Program-made: the position numbers and the translations under genes
The notes under the pieces: model-generated
The model's database searches: none
What the model was told of the DNA's origin: nothing
The model's input: only the letters and a program-made list of their open reading frames with translations
Source: Allosphingosinicella deserti
GTDB lineage: Bacteria; Pseudomonadota; Alphaproteobacteria; Sphingomonadales; Sphingomonadaceae
Assembly (NCBI RefSeq): GCF_003012735.1
Contig: NZ_PXYI01000001.1
Location: 682,001 to 746,000, forward strand
Direction of reading: 5' to 3'
DNA: 64,000 nt
In this document: positions 1 to 8,403 of the stretch, in pieces
Layout: each line of letters opens with the position of its first letter
How positions within the stretch are numbered: the stretch's first letter is position 1

Positions 1-725
1 AGATAGCTTGCCTTCTTGTCGCCCGAGAAATTGCCTTCGATGAACCAGCATCGCGGCGTCACCGGACAGGTTTCGAGCAGGGCGCGGCACAGCGCCTCGG
101 TGGCGATCGTGACCATATTCTGCCCGGCGGCATCGCCCGTCGTGTAGCGGCAGACGAGGAAGACGACGTCGTTGTCGATGAACGGCTCGATCGATTCGAG
201 CTTGCCGTGGCGCGTCGTCGCCTCGGCCGCCGCGCGCAGCGCCTCGGTGCGCTCCGCCGCCCAGGCGACGAACGTGCCGGCCTCTCCGATGTCCGCGAAC
301 ACGAAGGCGGGGGAGCGGACCACGCCGTCGGCGAGCAGGGCCGCGGAGGCTCCGCCCGACCGGGTGATGACGTCGGCGCCGCGGGCGTAGGAGGCGACGA
401 GCGCCGCCTCGGTGGTTGCCATCGGCACGGTGAAATCGCCCTGGGCATGAAGGCCGTTGACGCGAAGCGGTCCGACTGCGCCCACCGGCAGCTTCACCGT
501 GCCGATCATGTTCTCGATATTCGCGCCGTAGAGCGATGCCGTGTCGAGTGTCGCCGGATCGGCAATGGCCGCGGGATCGCTCTCGCGCTCCTGCCACCAG
601 GCTTCGATCGCTTTGCGATCGGCACGACGCTCCACCCGAAAGCGCGGGGGCAGCGGGTCGCTTCGGGGCGCGAGACGACGCCGGACGGCATCGGCTTCGG
701 CGGCGCCGCCGAGCCGCGCAAGCAT
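1..725 (-). CDS. Hydroxymethylglutaryl-CoA reductase, class I-like (N-terminal 241 residues; rest outside window)
   Basis: HMG-CoA reductase reduces HMG-CoA to mevalonate with NAD(P)H. My translation of the minus strand shows the family signatures in order: IENMIGTVKLPVGAVGPL in the dimerisation/substrate region, PMATTEAALVAS carrying the catalytic Glu, GDAAGQNMVTIATEAL, and EGNFSGDKKAS carrying the catalytic Lys. The frame runs off the window edge, so the catalytic Asp and His cannot be checked. I chose ATG at 725. A GTG at 734 is also possible, and an in-frame stop lies about 57 nt upstream of the ATG. No N-terminal membrane anchor is seen. The motifs look class I (archaeal/eukaryotic) rather than class II. 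The gene is divergent from the exosortase operon. Its presence is unexpected, because this lineage normally uses the DXP route. Family call is firm; physiological role is unknown. Confidence 0.88.
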   Translation of the reverse strand, partial: MLARLGGAAEADAVRRRLAPRSDPLPPRFRVERRADRKAIEAWWQERESDPAAIADPATLDTASLYGANIENMIGTVKLPVGAVGPLRVNGLHAQGDFTVPMATTEAALVASYARGADVITRSGGASAALLADGVVRSPAFVFADIGEAGTFVAWAAERTEALRAAAEATTRHGKLESIEPFIDNDVVFLVCRYTTGDAAGQNMVTIATEALCRALLETCPVTPRCWFIEGNFSGDKKASY

Positions 726-942
726 TCTAAGCACTCGAAACGAGAAGATGATGGCCGCCCCCGATCCGTCTGGCTGTCGGAAGGATCATTAGAGTGATCT
801 TTGGTGGACGGCATAGCCCCAATGAAGGCTTCCGGCCCTTGCACGGGAAATTGACACGGAGTTCATCGAAACCGGAAGACCCGCGGACGATCCATCCACG
901 GCGATCGCCGATCACGGCACCTCACGGAAGAGGGATGCCGCA

Positions 943-3291
943 ATGTCGTATGTCCAGGAACAGCACGCGCCGGGAAAATGGTCTTTCATTGCGGCGGTGC
1001 TGTTTCCGGCGGTCGTCATCATCGTCGAACTCGTCACCGGCCTCTGCGCCGAGGCATTGTTCGATCCGCTGCCCTCGATAGGGCATGTCCTGCTGGTCGC
1101 CGCTGTCCCCGCGATCAACTGGCTGCTCTGGCGGGAGCAGAGACGCGATACGACGGGCTCGCTCTGGCTCCTGGTCGGCGGTGGTGCGGCGATCGTCGTG
1201 TCCGCAGCCTACGCGCTGCTGCTGCTGCCGATCCTTCCGTTCGCCGCCGTGGCGATCCTGCTGCTGGGGCTCGGCCTGCTGCCGTTCGCCCCCTTCGCAT
1301 CCCTGTTCTACGCCTTCCGCTGGACCTTTTCGCTGATGGCCGATCGTTCCGGAAGCTGGCTCTACGGGCTCGCAGGAGCAGCAGCGGGGCTTCTGCTGCT
1401 CGTGTTCGTCGATCTCCCCGCCACCGCCACCTATTTCGCGCTCAACCGCTACGAAGGAACTCCGGAGCAGCAGCGCAGCGCGGTGGCGCTGACTCGGGAG
1501 TTCGGCGACACCGACATGCTGCTCCGACTTGCGCATGGGGACACCAATCGGGCGACGGGGCTTGCCAGCTTCCTCCTGTCCTCGTGGAGCAATGGCCTGA
1601 GCGGCTCCGACCAGCCCCGCACCACGGCCGCCCGCGAGCTTTACTACCGGGTGACTGGAACGCCCTTCAGCGCCGAAGCTTCGCCCACGGATGGCCTCGG
1701 ACGGAGCCGCGACCGGCGGTTCCAATGGGACGAGGATCAAGGCGGAGAGAGCGTCGGCGGCCGGGTGGAGGGGTTGTCGCTCATCAGCTCGCGTCTGGAC
1801 GGCTCGATCGCAACCGCCGACAATCTCGGCTATTTCGAGTGGACCTTCGACATCGGCAATGCCGGTCCGGCGCAGAGCGAGGGACGTTTCACCATTGCGC
1901 TTCCGGAAGGGGCGGTGGCATCCCGTGCGACCTTGTGGGTCAACGGTGAGCCGAGGGAGGCGAGCGTCGCGCGCCGGAGTGCAGCACGGGCGGCCTATTC
2001 GGCGGTGGTTTCGGCGCAGCGCGATCCCTTGCTGGTGACCACCGACGGCGCCCAGCGCCTGCTGATCCAGGCCTTCCCGATCCTGCCCGGAAATTCGATG
2101 ATGCTGCGCGTCGGTTTCACGGCGCCGTTCGACATCGCGCCGGACGGGCGCCGTCGGCTCGCTCTGCCCGCCATCGTCGAGCGCAATTTCGCCATCGCGC
2201 CGGATCTGCGGCATGCGGTGTGGATCGAAAGCGATGGCCCGATCGCAAGTCCGATCCTCGGCGGCGATGGTGTCAGGATCCTGCGGGCGGCCATCGCCGA
2301 CGAGACGTTGCTCGCCCGGCGCCCCCGCATCGCGGCGCCGCGGATCACCGCGCCATTGGAGCGGATCGGACAGGTAAGCGGCGCGCCGGGGCTCGCGCCG
2401 ATCGCGATCGCGCAACGCATCGCGCCTGCCGATCTCGCCGCGCCGGGCGCGCTCATGCTGGTCGTCGACGGATCGACGCAGAACCGGGCGGCGGCCAGCC
2501 TGCTGAGCGGAGCGTTGGATGGGCTGCCCCGCGGCCTGCAGGTGGGGCTCGTCATCGCGGACGGCGAGCGATCGACGGTGGCGCCGGCACCCTGGTCTCC
2601 GGCGCAACGGGCGCGGTTCGTCGAGGTGATCGCCAGATCCCCGTTCGCCGGCGGCGAGGACAATGTCCCGGCGCTGATCGAGGCGGTGGAAACAGCCTCC
2701 GCGCCCGGCTCTGCGATCCTTTGGGTCCACGGGCCGCAGCCGATCGTGTTCGAGCGCTCGCGCGCCCAGCTCGATCAATGGCTGGAACGCGCATCGCAGC
2801 GGCCGAGGCTGATCCGCTACCAGGCTGTCGCCGGGCGGGCGCTGGTGCAAAGCGGATCGCGCTGGTTCGACAGTGCGACCGAAATCCTGCCGTCCGGCGA
2901 TCCGGCTGCGGATCTCCGCGACGCAGTGCGCAAGGCGGTGGGCGGCCAGGGCTGGACGGTGTCGCGGGACGAGGTCCCTGCCAGGCGCGCGCAGGGCTCC
3001 GCTCATATCGTGCGGCTCTGGGCGGCGGGTCGCATCGCCGCCGACGACGGGACGAAGCCTGCCGATCAGGACGCCTCCATCCGTCTGGCGCACCGCCTCA
3101 ACCTCGTGACCCCGCTCACCGGCGCGGTCGTGCTGGAGACCGACAAGGATTATGGCGCCAACGGCTTGCCGGTGCCCTCCGCGGACGACGTCCCGACCGT
3201 GCCGGAACCTGAAGTCTGGGCGCTGCTCGCGATCCTGGTCTGCGCCGGCCTTTGGCTGGTGCAGCGGCGCCGGGTCGCGGTCTTCGGCTGA
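943..3291 (+). CDS. VIT-domain integral membrane protein with PEP-CTERM sorting tail
   Basis: This 782-residue protein is a probable envelope protein processed by the exosortase encoded next. About five hydrophobic segments occupy the first 160 residues. A vault/inter-alpha-trypsin (VIT)-like region follows at about 295-390, then a von Willebrand A-like segment from about residue 500 with a degenerate metal site (VVDGSTQ). The C-terminus is a textbook PEP-CTERM signal: VPEPEVWALL at about residue 753, a hydrophobic helix, then an RRR cluster. VIT proteins with N-terminal membrane segments and exosortase tails are a known type (the PEP-CTERM integral membrane and XrtN-sorted families), but their role is unknown. 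The start is supported by a GGAAGAGG box before the ATG. The stop overlaps the next start (TGATG), indicating translational coupling. Confidence 0.85.
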   Translation: MSYVQEQHAPGKWSFIAAVLFPAVVIIVELVTGLCAEALFDPLPSIGHVLLVAAVPAINWLLWREQRRDTTGSLWLLVGGGAAIVVSAAYALLLLPILPFAAVAILLLGLGLLPFAPFASLFYAFRWTFSLMADRSGSWLYGLAGAAAGLLLLVFVDLPATATYFALNRYEGTPEQQRSAVALTREFGDTDMLLRLAHGDTNRATGLASFLLSSWSNGLSGSDQPRTTAARELYYRVTGTPFSAEASPTDGLGRSRDRRFQWDEDQGGESVGGRVEGLSLISSRLDGSIATADNLGYFEWTFDIGNAGPAQSEGRFTIALPEGAVASRATLWVNGEPREASVARRSAARAAYSAVVSAQRDPLLVTTDGAQRLLIQAFPILPGNSMMLRVGFTAPFDIAPDGRRRLALPAIVERNFAIAPDLRHAVWIESDGPIASPILGGDGVRILRAAIADETLLARRPRIAAPRITAPLERIGQVSGAPGLAPIAIAQRIAPADLAAPGALMLVVDGSTQNRAAASLLSGALDGLPRGLQVGLVIADGERSTVAPAPWSPAQRARFVEVIARSPFAGGEDNVPALIEAVETASAPGSAILWVHGPQPIVFERSRAQLDQWLERASQRPRLIRYQAVAGRALVQSGSRWFDSATEILPSGDPAADLRDAVRKAVGGQGWTVSRDEVPARRAQGSAHIVRLWAAGRIAADDGTKPADQDASIRLAHRLNLVTPLTGAVVLETDKDYGANGLPVPSADDVPTVPEPEVWALLAILVCAGLWLVQRRRVAVFG

Positions 3292-4055
3292 TGCGGCGAT
3301 CCCATGCATTGGGCCTGGTTGGGGCCGCCTGCTGGGATGCCTGGCGGCTGCTCGCCTCGCGGATCGAGGATGCGACGGGCCTGTTGCTTCTCGGCGCCGT
3401 GGCGATCGGCCTGTGGGCGGCAGGCCGCGCAACGCGCAATGCTCCGATCCGAGTCGGGCGCCTGGCCGCTCTCTTGTGCCTCTATGCGGCCGCGACGCTC
3501 ACCGGGCCCGCTCTGCTCCAGATCGCGGCTGCAATGCTGGCCGTGGTGATCGTCGCCGTTCCCGAAGCAACCCGGTCGCTGCCGCGCGTGCCGCTGCTCG
3601 CCGCGGCCTTGCTGGCATTGCCGATCCTGCCGACCATGGATTTCCTGCTCGCCTACCCGCTGCGGCGCGCCTCGGCGATGCTGACCGTGTCGCTGCTGCA
3701 GATGAATGGCCTCTCCGTGCGTCTCCAGGGCGTGGCGCTCGATTGGCACGGCCGGCTGATCCAGTTCGACGCGCCGTGCAGCGGGGTGCGGATGCTGTGG
3801 GCCGCCTTGCTGCTGGCCAGCATCGTCAGCATCGCTGGCCGCTTCTCGACCGCGCGCTACGCGCTGCTGCTGGGCACCGCGCTTGCGGCCGCGGTGACCG
3901 GCAACGGCGTTCGCGCCGCAAGTCTCTTCTATCTCGAAACCGGGCTGCTGACGCCGGGGCTGCCGTGGGCGCACGAGGCGATCGGGATCGTCGCCTTCGC
4001 GTTCATCGCGGCCGCCGTCGTTGGCGGCAGCCGGTGGAAGGCACGCGCATGGTAA
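3291..4055 (+). CDS. Exosortase (PEP-CTERM processing transpeptidase-like membrane enzyme)
   Basis: This polytopic membrane protein of 254 residues should cleave the PEP-CTERM tail of exported proteins. The three exosortase catalytic residues are in the expected places: Cys163 in PCSGVRMLW, Arg208 in NGVRAASLFYLE, and His228 in WAHEAIG. Seven or eight hydrophobic helices cover the chain. I chose the ATG at 3291 that overlaps the stop of the VIT protein. An upstream in-frame ATG at 3252 would overlap that gene by 40 nt and lacks a ribosome site. The 3' end overlaps the next start (ATGGTAA). The exact exosortase subfamily cannot be assigned by eye. No polysaccharide synthesis genes lie nearby, unlike typical exosortase loci. 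Confidence 0.86.
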   Translation: MRRSHALGLVGAACWDAWRLLASRIEDATGLLLLGAVAIGLWAAGRATRNAPIRVGRLAALLCLYAAATLTGPALLQIAAAMLAVVIVAVPEATRSLPRVPLLAAALLALPILPTMDFLLAYPLRRASAMLTVSLLQMNGLSVRLQGVALDWHGRLIQFDAPCSGVRMLWAALLLASIVSIAGRFSTARYALLLGTALAAAVTGNGVRAASLFYLETGLLTPGLPWAHEAIGIVAFAFIAAAVVGGSRWKARAW

Positions 4056-4585
4056 AGCCAAGCATGTTTTTCCTCGCTGCTGCCGCGCTCGCCGCCACAA
4101 GCGCCCCGTTCCTGGGCCGCGGCGCACCGCAGCCGCCCGCGGAGGTCAAGTGGCCCGCCAGATATGAGGGCCGCGCACTGGCTCCGATGGCGCCGGCACC
4201 CGAGGATGCCCGTCTCGCCCGCGACTTTCCCGGCCGGATCGCGCGCTTCAGCGACGGGCGCCGCCAGATCGTTCTGCGCTCGGTCGCGACGGCAACCCGT
4301 CAGCTTCACCCCGCCGGCGACTGCTTCCGCGCGCTCGGCTACGCGATCGAGCCGCTGCCGATGATGTCCAGCGGTTCGGGGGCGCTTGCCTCCTGCTTCC
4401 GCGCAAGCCGGAACGGCGCCAGCGTGAAGGTGTGCGAACGGATCGTCGACGCCCGGGGCGGGAGCTTCTCCGATGCCTCGGCCTGGTACTGGCCGGCGCT
4501 GCTCGGCCGCTCCCGTGGGCCGTGGCTCGCCGCGACGACGATCGAAAGCGTGCCCCCCGACATATTCACGGGTGTCAAGCATTAA
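4049..4585 (+). CDS. EpsI-like exosortase-associated protein (DUF3485 type)
   Basis: A 178-residue exported protein with an N-terminal hydrophobic segment (residues 4-18). It has the EpsI-type core HPAGDCFRALGY (usual form HxPxxCyxxxGw), then a second Cys in ALASCFRAS and an aromatic C-terminal half (SAWYWPALLG). EpsI proteins accompany exosortases, sometimes fused to them; their biochemical role is not settled. The ATG overlaps the exosortase stop by 7 nt, so three genes form one unit: substrate, exosortase, accessory protein. Family membership is inferred from the motif and the linkage, since the sequence is divergent. Confidence 0.7.
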   Translation: MVKPSMFFLAAAALAATSAPFLGRGAPQPPAEVKWPARYEGRALAPMAPAPEDARLARDFPGRIARFSDGRRQIVLRSVATATRQLHPAGDCFRALGYAIEPLPMMSSGSGALASCFRASRNGASVKVCERIVDARGGSFSDASAWYWPALLGRSRGPWLAATTIESVPPDIFTGVKH

Positions 4586-4706
4586 CCATGGTTTGTCGCA
4601 ACAAAGACAAGCCTGCGACGTTCTTGCTGCAGGTTAGGATGTCGGATCGGGGCGCTTGCGTCAACCCGGAGTGCCGACTTCAAGTCAGTAGCGTGGAGTA
4701 TCTCAT

Positions 4707-5306
4707 ATGCGCGGACGGCGTTCGTTTGTCTGCGGGGCGATTTGCGCCCTGCTGATCGGGTTTGCACCGCTCTCGTCGGCGGCAGCGCAGGATTCCTCTC
4801 CCCTCGACATGGAAGCATTGACGCTGGATGCCGGCCAATATGTCTGGCATCCCGAGCTGGCATCCGCAGGCGCCGTCGAAATCGTCGTCAGCCTCCCCCT
4901 GCAGACCGCCTACGTGTTCCGCGGCGGAACGCTGATCGGGGTTTCGACGGTGTCGACCGGTGCCCCGGGCTACGACACGCCGACCGGCACGTTCCCGATC
5001 CTGCAGAAGAAGGTCGACCACAGGTCCAACCTCTACGACGATGCGCCGATGCCCTACATGCAGCGGCTGACCTGGGACGGAGTCGCCCTGCATGCGGGCA
5101 AGATCCCGGGCTATGCGGCGTCGCATGGCTGCGTGCGGCTGCCGACCGCCTTCGCACGGAAACTCTATTCCGCCACCAGCCTTGGCGCATCGGTGCATAT
5201 CGTCGATGAGATCCCCGCCTCGTCGAGCGCCGCGCTCGAGCTGGCGAAGGGCAGCGCGTTGGCCGCGTCTGCGCTCGACGCTGAACTGGCGCGCGGCACG
5301 CGCTGA
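4707..5306 (+). CDS. L,D-transpeptidase (YkuD domain), periplasmic
   Basis: A 199-residue exported enzyme with a signal peptide ending near AAAQ (residue 27). It carries the YkuD catalytic signature SHGCVRLP with Cys142 as nucleophile and His140. The upstream part (YVFRGGTLIGVSTVSTGAPGY, shown in part, and TPTGTFPILQKK) is the usual substrate-cleft portion. Such enzymes make 3-3 peptidoglycan cross-links or attach proteins to peptidoglycan. There is no LysM or other binding domain, and the chain is short for the family. The start is preceded by GGAG at 7-8 nt. It stands 121 nt after the exosortase operon and may be cotranscribed or separate. Confidence 0.88.
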   Translation: MRGRRSFVCGAICALLIGFAPLSSAAAQDSSPLDMEALTLDAGQYVWHPELASAGAVEIVVSLPLQTAYVFRGGTLIGVSTVSTGAPGYDTPTGTFPILQKKVDHRSNLYDDAPMPYMQRLTWDGVALHAGKIPGYAASHGCVRLPTAFARKLYSATSLGASVHIVDEIPASSSAALELAKGSALAASALDAELARGTR

Positions 5307-5331
5307 GCGCGGCTGCGCGTCCGGCCTCCGA

Positions 5332-5541
5332 TCAGCCGTCGAGGGTGAATCCGATCCGCAGCGTAACCTGGTAATGGGCGACCCGGCCGTCCTCGACATG
5401 ACCGCGCGTCTCCTTGACCTCGAACCACCGAATGTCGCGCAGGGTCGAGGCGGCGCGCTCGATCGCTTTCTCGATCGCATCCTCGATACCGGTCGGCGAG
5501 CTGCCGACGATTTCGACGATCTTGTAGACATTGTCGCTCAT
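5332..5541 (-). CDS. Dodecin flavin-binding protein
   Basis: A 69-residue protein that matches dodecin over its full length: [20 protein letters not shown], then an amphipathic helix ([13 protein letters not shown]), then the strand [12 protein letters not shown] and a C-terminal strand ([11 protein letters not shown]). The Trp is the flavin-stacking residue. Dodecins form hollow dodecamers that store or buffer flavins in the cytoplasm. Two adjacent ATGs exist; I chose the second because it sits about 7 nt after GGGAG. It is convergent with the L,D-transpeptidase gene. Confidence 0.9.
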   Translation of the reverse strand: MSDNVYKIVEIVGSSPTGIEDAIEKAIERAASTLRDIRWFEVKETRGHVEDGRVAHYQVTLRIGFTLDG

Positions 5542-5658
5542 CATGATCTCCCGTGATGGTTACAGCGGCGCAACGGGCGACCCGCGCGAACGTTTCGCTT
5601 TCTCCGGTTCGCACCCTCCGGCTAGATGTGCCCATCGCCCCATCGCCGGAGTCACCGA

Positions 5659-7410
5659 ATGCCCCGTTTCGCCGCTCTTGCCCTCGCTGCAGCATTCGCC
5701 TCGTCGAGCCCGCTCGCGGCCGCACCGTCCGACGATTTCAGGCGGATCCTGGACGATCATTATGCCTGGTTGCTGCGCGAGAGCCCGACCTATGCGACCT
5801 CCCTCGGAGTGCGCGATCATGACGATCGTCTCGAGGATCTGAGCCTTGCCGCCGCGGACCGTCGTGCCGGCGAAGCCCAGGCCTTCCTGAATCGGCTGGA
5901 TGCGCTCGGGGACGGCGGGCTCACGCCGGGCGAGCGCACCAGCCGCGCGATCCTCGAGCGATCGCTCGCGGAAAGCGTCGAGGCGAACCGCTTCGGCCAG
6001 CGGGTGATGCTGTTCACCACCTACGCCGGCTGGCACCAGAATTTTGCCGGTCTTGCCAGCGGCCTTCCGTTCCGGACCAAGGCGGATTTCGAAAGCTATC
6101 TGAAGCGCCTGGCACTTTATCCGGCGATGAATGACGAGGCGCTGAAGATCACCGCGGCGGCGGTCCGCGGCGGTTACGTGCTGCCATGTTCCGTCCTCGG
6201 CAATTCCGAGAAGTCGATCACCGGCGTGATCGCCGAAGATCCCAAAAGCTCGCGCTTCTACGAACCATTCACAGGCAATCGCCCGGTCGACGTCAGCGAG
6301 GCCGAATGGACCGCGTTCCAGGCGCGCGCGCAAACGCTCATTCGCGACGTGCTCAATCCTGCTTATGCGAAGCACGCCGCTTTCTACCGCACGACCTACG
6401 CGCCCAAATGCGCCCAATCGGACAGCGTCTCGGCCCAGCCGGGTGGGCGGGATTATTACGCCTTTCGCGTGAGGCAGGAGACGACCACGGCGCTCACGCC
6501 CGATCAGATCCACGACATCGGCCTCAGGGAATCGGCCCGGATCAATGCCGAGATGGACAAGGTGGCGAAGGACGGTGGCTTCGCGTCCCGCCAAGCCTTC
6601 ATCCAGGATCTTCGCACGAATCCGATCCATTACGCCAAGAGCCCCGAGGAGCTGCTCCGCGCCAGTGCCCGCGTTGCGAAAACGATCGATGGCAAGATGC
6701 CGGGGCTGTTCAAGACGCTGCCGCGGCTGCCCTACGGTATCCGAGAGATCCCCGCGGAGACCGCGGAAGGAACGACAACGGCCTATTACGGGCAGGGTGC
6801 TCCCGAAAGCGGCCTCGCCGGTACGTATTATGTGAACACGTCTAAGCTCGATCAGCGCCCGTTCTGGGAAATACCGGCGCTCACCCTGCACGAGGCCGTA
6901 CCGGGCCATCATCACCAGATCGCCTTGCAGCAGGAAATCGATCTGCCGCCGTTCCGCCGCTATTTCACCTTCTTCACCGCCTTCACGGAAGGATGGGGCC
7001 TCTACGGCGAGAGCCTTGGCGAAGAGATGGGCCTCTACGACACGCCGGTGAAGAAGATGGGCCAGCTCTCCTACCAGGCGTGGCGGGCGGCGCGCCTGGT
7101 GGTCGACACGGGTATTCACGCCAAGGGCTGGAACAAGGCACGCGCGGTTTCCTACATGCGCGAGAATACCGCATTGTCCGACGCGAACATCGATGCCGAG
7201 GTCAACCGCTACATCAGTTGGCCCGGGCAGGCGCTCGGCTACAAGATCGGCGAGCTCAAGATCCGCGAGCTTCGAGCCCGCGCCGAGCAGGCGCTCGGCA
7301 CCAAGTTCGATCTCCGCCGCTTCCACGATGCGGTGCTGCTGCAGGGATCGGTGCCGCTCGACGTGCTCGAGGCGCAGGTCGACGCTTGGGTGGCGGCGGA
7401 GAAGGGGTGA
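5659..7410 (+). CDS. DUF885 family protein, putative secreted zinc metallopeptidase-like hydrolase
   Basis: A 583-residue protein with a signal peptide (MPRFAALALAAAFASS, cleavage after PLAAA). It carries the DUF885 hallmark HEAVPGHHHQ around residue 411, an HExxx-H type metal motif, followed by the conserved FTEGWGLYGE segment. DUF885 proteins resemble M32-like metallopeptidases in fold prediction; substrates are mostly unknown. I placed the start at 5659 because an upstream ATG at 5626 gives a charged extension before the signal peptide, and GGAG lies just before 5659. It is convergent with the next gene (22 nt gap). Confidence 0.88.
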   Translation: MPRFAALALAAAFASSSPLAAAPSDDFRRILDDHYAWLLRESPTYATSLGVRDHDDRLEDLSLAAADRRAGEAQAFLNRLDALGDGGLTPGERTSRAILERSLAESVEANRFGQRVMLFTTYAGWHQNFAGLASGLPFRTKADFESYLKRLALYPAMNDEALKITAAAVRGGYVLPCSVLGNSEKSITGVIAEDPKSSRFYEPFTGNRPVDVSEAEWTAFQARAQTLIRDVLNPAYAKHAAFYRTTYAPKCAQSDSVSAQPGGRDYYAFRVRQETTTALTPDQIHDIGLRESARINAEMDKVAKDGGFASRQAFIQDLRTNPIHYAKSPEELLRASARVAKTIDGKMPGLFKTLPRLPYGIREIPAETAEGTTTAYYGQGAPESGLAGTYYVNTSKLDQRPFWEIPALTLHEAVPGHHHQIALQQEIDLPPFRRYFTFFTAFTEGWGLYGESLGEEMGLYDTPVKKMGQLSYQAWRAARLVVDTGIHAKGWNKARAVSYMRENTALSDANIDAEVNRYISWPGQALGYKIGELKIRELRARAEQALGTKFDLRRFHDAVLLQGSVPLDVLEAQVDAWVAAEKG

Positions 7411-7432
7411 GCAGCCTTTTCAGCGGCAGCTC

Positions 7433-7831
7433 TTAGCGGGGCTGGGTCGGCTGCGCCTGACGTTCCGCGCGTGCGCTGTTGATCAGCTGCATCTGGCAGC
7501 CGCTGGCTCCGCCTGGTCCGACCGGCGAGCAGCTTTGGATGCCGGTGCGGCCGACGAACTCCATGCTTTCGGCCTGGGTGGCCCAGCTGGTGCTCGCGGG
7601 ATCGTTGCTGGTGTCGTCGCGGAACTCTTCCGGGATGCGATAGCGCTCGCCGCTCGGCCGGCGGGCGCAGATGACCACTTCCCCCTCGGCGCCGCGTGGG
7701 CAGCGATCATTGCCGTAGACGACCACACGGCGGATTCGCTCGGCGGAGGCAACGTCGGTTTGCGCCAGCGACGGCGCGACGGCGAGGAAGGCGGAGCCGG
7801 CGAGAACCAGCGTCGCAAGGGCGGCTTTCAT
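7433..7831 (-). CDS. Secreted hypothetical protein, paralogue of the next gene
   Basis: A 132-residue protein with a clear signal peptide (MKAALATLVLAGSAFLA, cleavage after SLAQ). The mature part has four Cys in the patterns DRCP, ICARR, SCSPVG and SGCQ, which suggests two disulfides. The core VVYGNDRCP and ERYRIPEEFR recurs in the neighbour at 7911-8402, so the two arose by tandem duplication. No function can be assigned; it appears to be a sphingomonad-type periplasmic family. Confidence 0.75.
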   Translation of the reverse strand: MKAALATLVLAGSAFLAVAPSLAQTDVASAERIRRVVVYGNDRCPRGAEGEVVICARRPSGERYRIPEEFRDDTSNDPASTSWATQAESMEFVGRTGIQSCSPVGPGGASGCQMQLINSARAERQAQPTQPR

Positions 7832-7910
7832 GATGGCCTCCAGTTCGTAGCTTGCAAACTAGAAGGCCCGTGCGCACCCTTTGTTCCGGATCGAGGGCCG
7901 GACGCGGTCG

Positions 7911-8402
7911 TTACCTGGGCGGCGCCTGATCGGCTTCGACCGCCGCCGCTTCGGCGTCGATGCGGCCGAGCCGTTCCTGCCGCGCTTCCTCGATCAGCCG
8001 GTTCCAATTGACCTCGTCGCGGCCGGCCCGTTCCGCCCGTGCCTGACGAACGAGATCGTTGTAGCAGCCGATCATGCCGCCGGCGCCCACCGGCGAGCAG
8101 CTGCCGATCCCGGAACGGCCGACATATTGAAGCTCGGTCGCCTTGGTCGCCCAAGCTTGGTTGGCCGGATCGTTGGGATTGCCGCGCAGCGCTTCCGGGA
8201 TTCGGTAGCGCTCGCTCTCCGGCTTGCGGGCGCAGACATTGATCTGATCGTTGGTGCTCTGCGGGCAGGGATCGTCGCCGTAGACGATGAGCTGGTTGAC
8301 CCGCTCACTTCCCTCGGCCGCCGGCGCGGCGGCGGTCTCCTGGGCCAGAGAGGGCGCCGAAAGGGCGATCAGGGCACCGGCGGCGGCGAAAGCGAGCTTC
8401 AT
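7911..8402 (-). CDS. Secreted hypothetical protein, paralogue of the previous gene
   Basis: A 163-residue exported protein (signal MKLAFAAAGALIALSAPS, cleavage after SLAQ). It shares IVYGDDPCP, CARKPESERYRIPE, WATKATELQYVGRSG and SCSPVGAGG with the 7433-7831 product, with all four Cys conserved. A charged tail (NRLIEEARQERLGRIDAEA) is extra relative to its paralogue. I took the ATG at 8402, which opens the signal peptide; the open frame continues upstream only as an overlap with coq7. It lies 1 nt after the coq7 stop, so it could be read through from the housekeeping block. Function unknown. Confidence 0.75.
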   Translation of the reverse strand: MKLAFAAAGALIALSAPSLAQETAAAPAAEGSERVNQLIVYGDDPCPQSTNDQINVCARKPESERYRIPEALRGNPNDPANQAWATKATELQYVGRSGIGSCSPVGAGGMIGCYNDLVRQARAERAGRDEVNWNRLIEEARQERLGRIDAEAAAVEADQAPPR

Positions 8403-8403
8403 G

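Noticed and set aside
922-3432. An 836-codon minus-strand frame opposite the VIT-domain gene
   Set aside because: Composition (Arg, Gln, Asp, Gly repeats) is that of a shadow frame, and the plus-strand protein has clear domains and a sorting signal.
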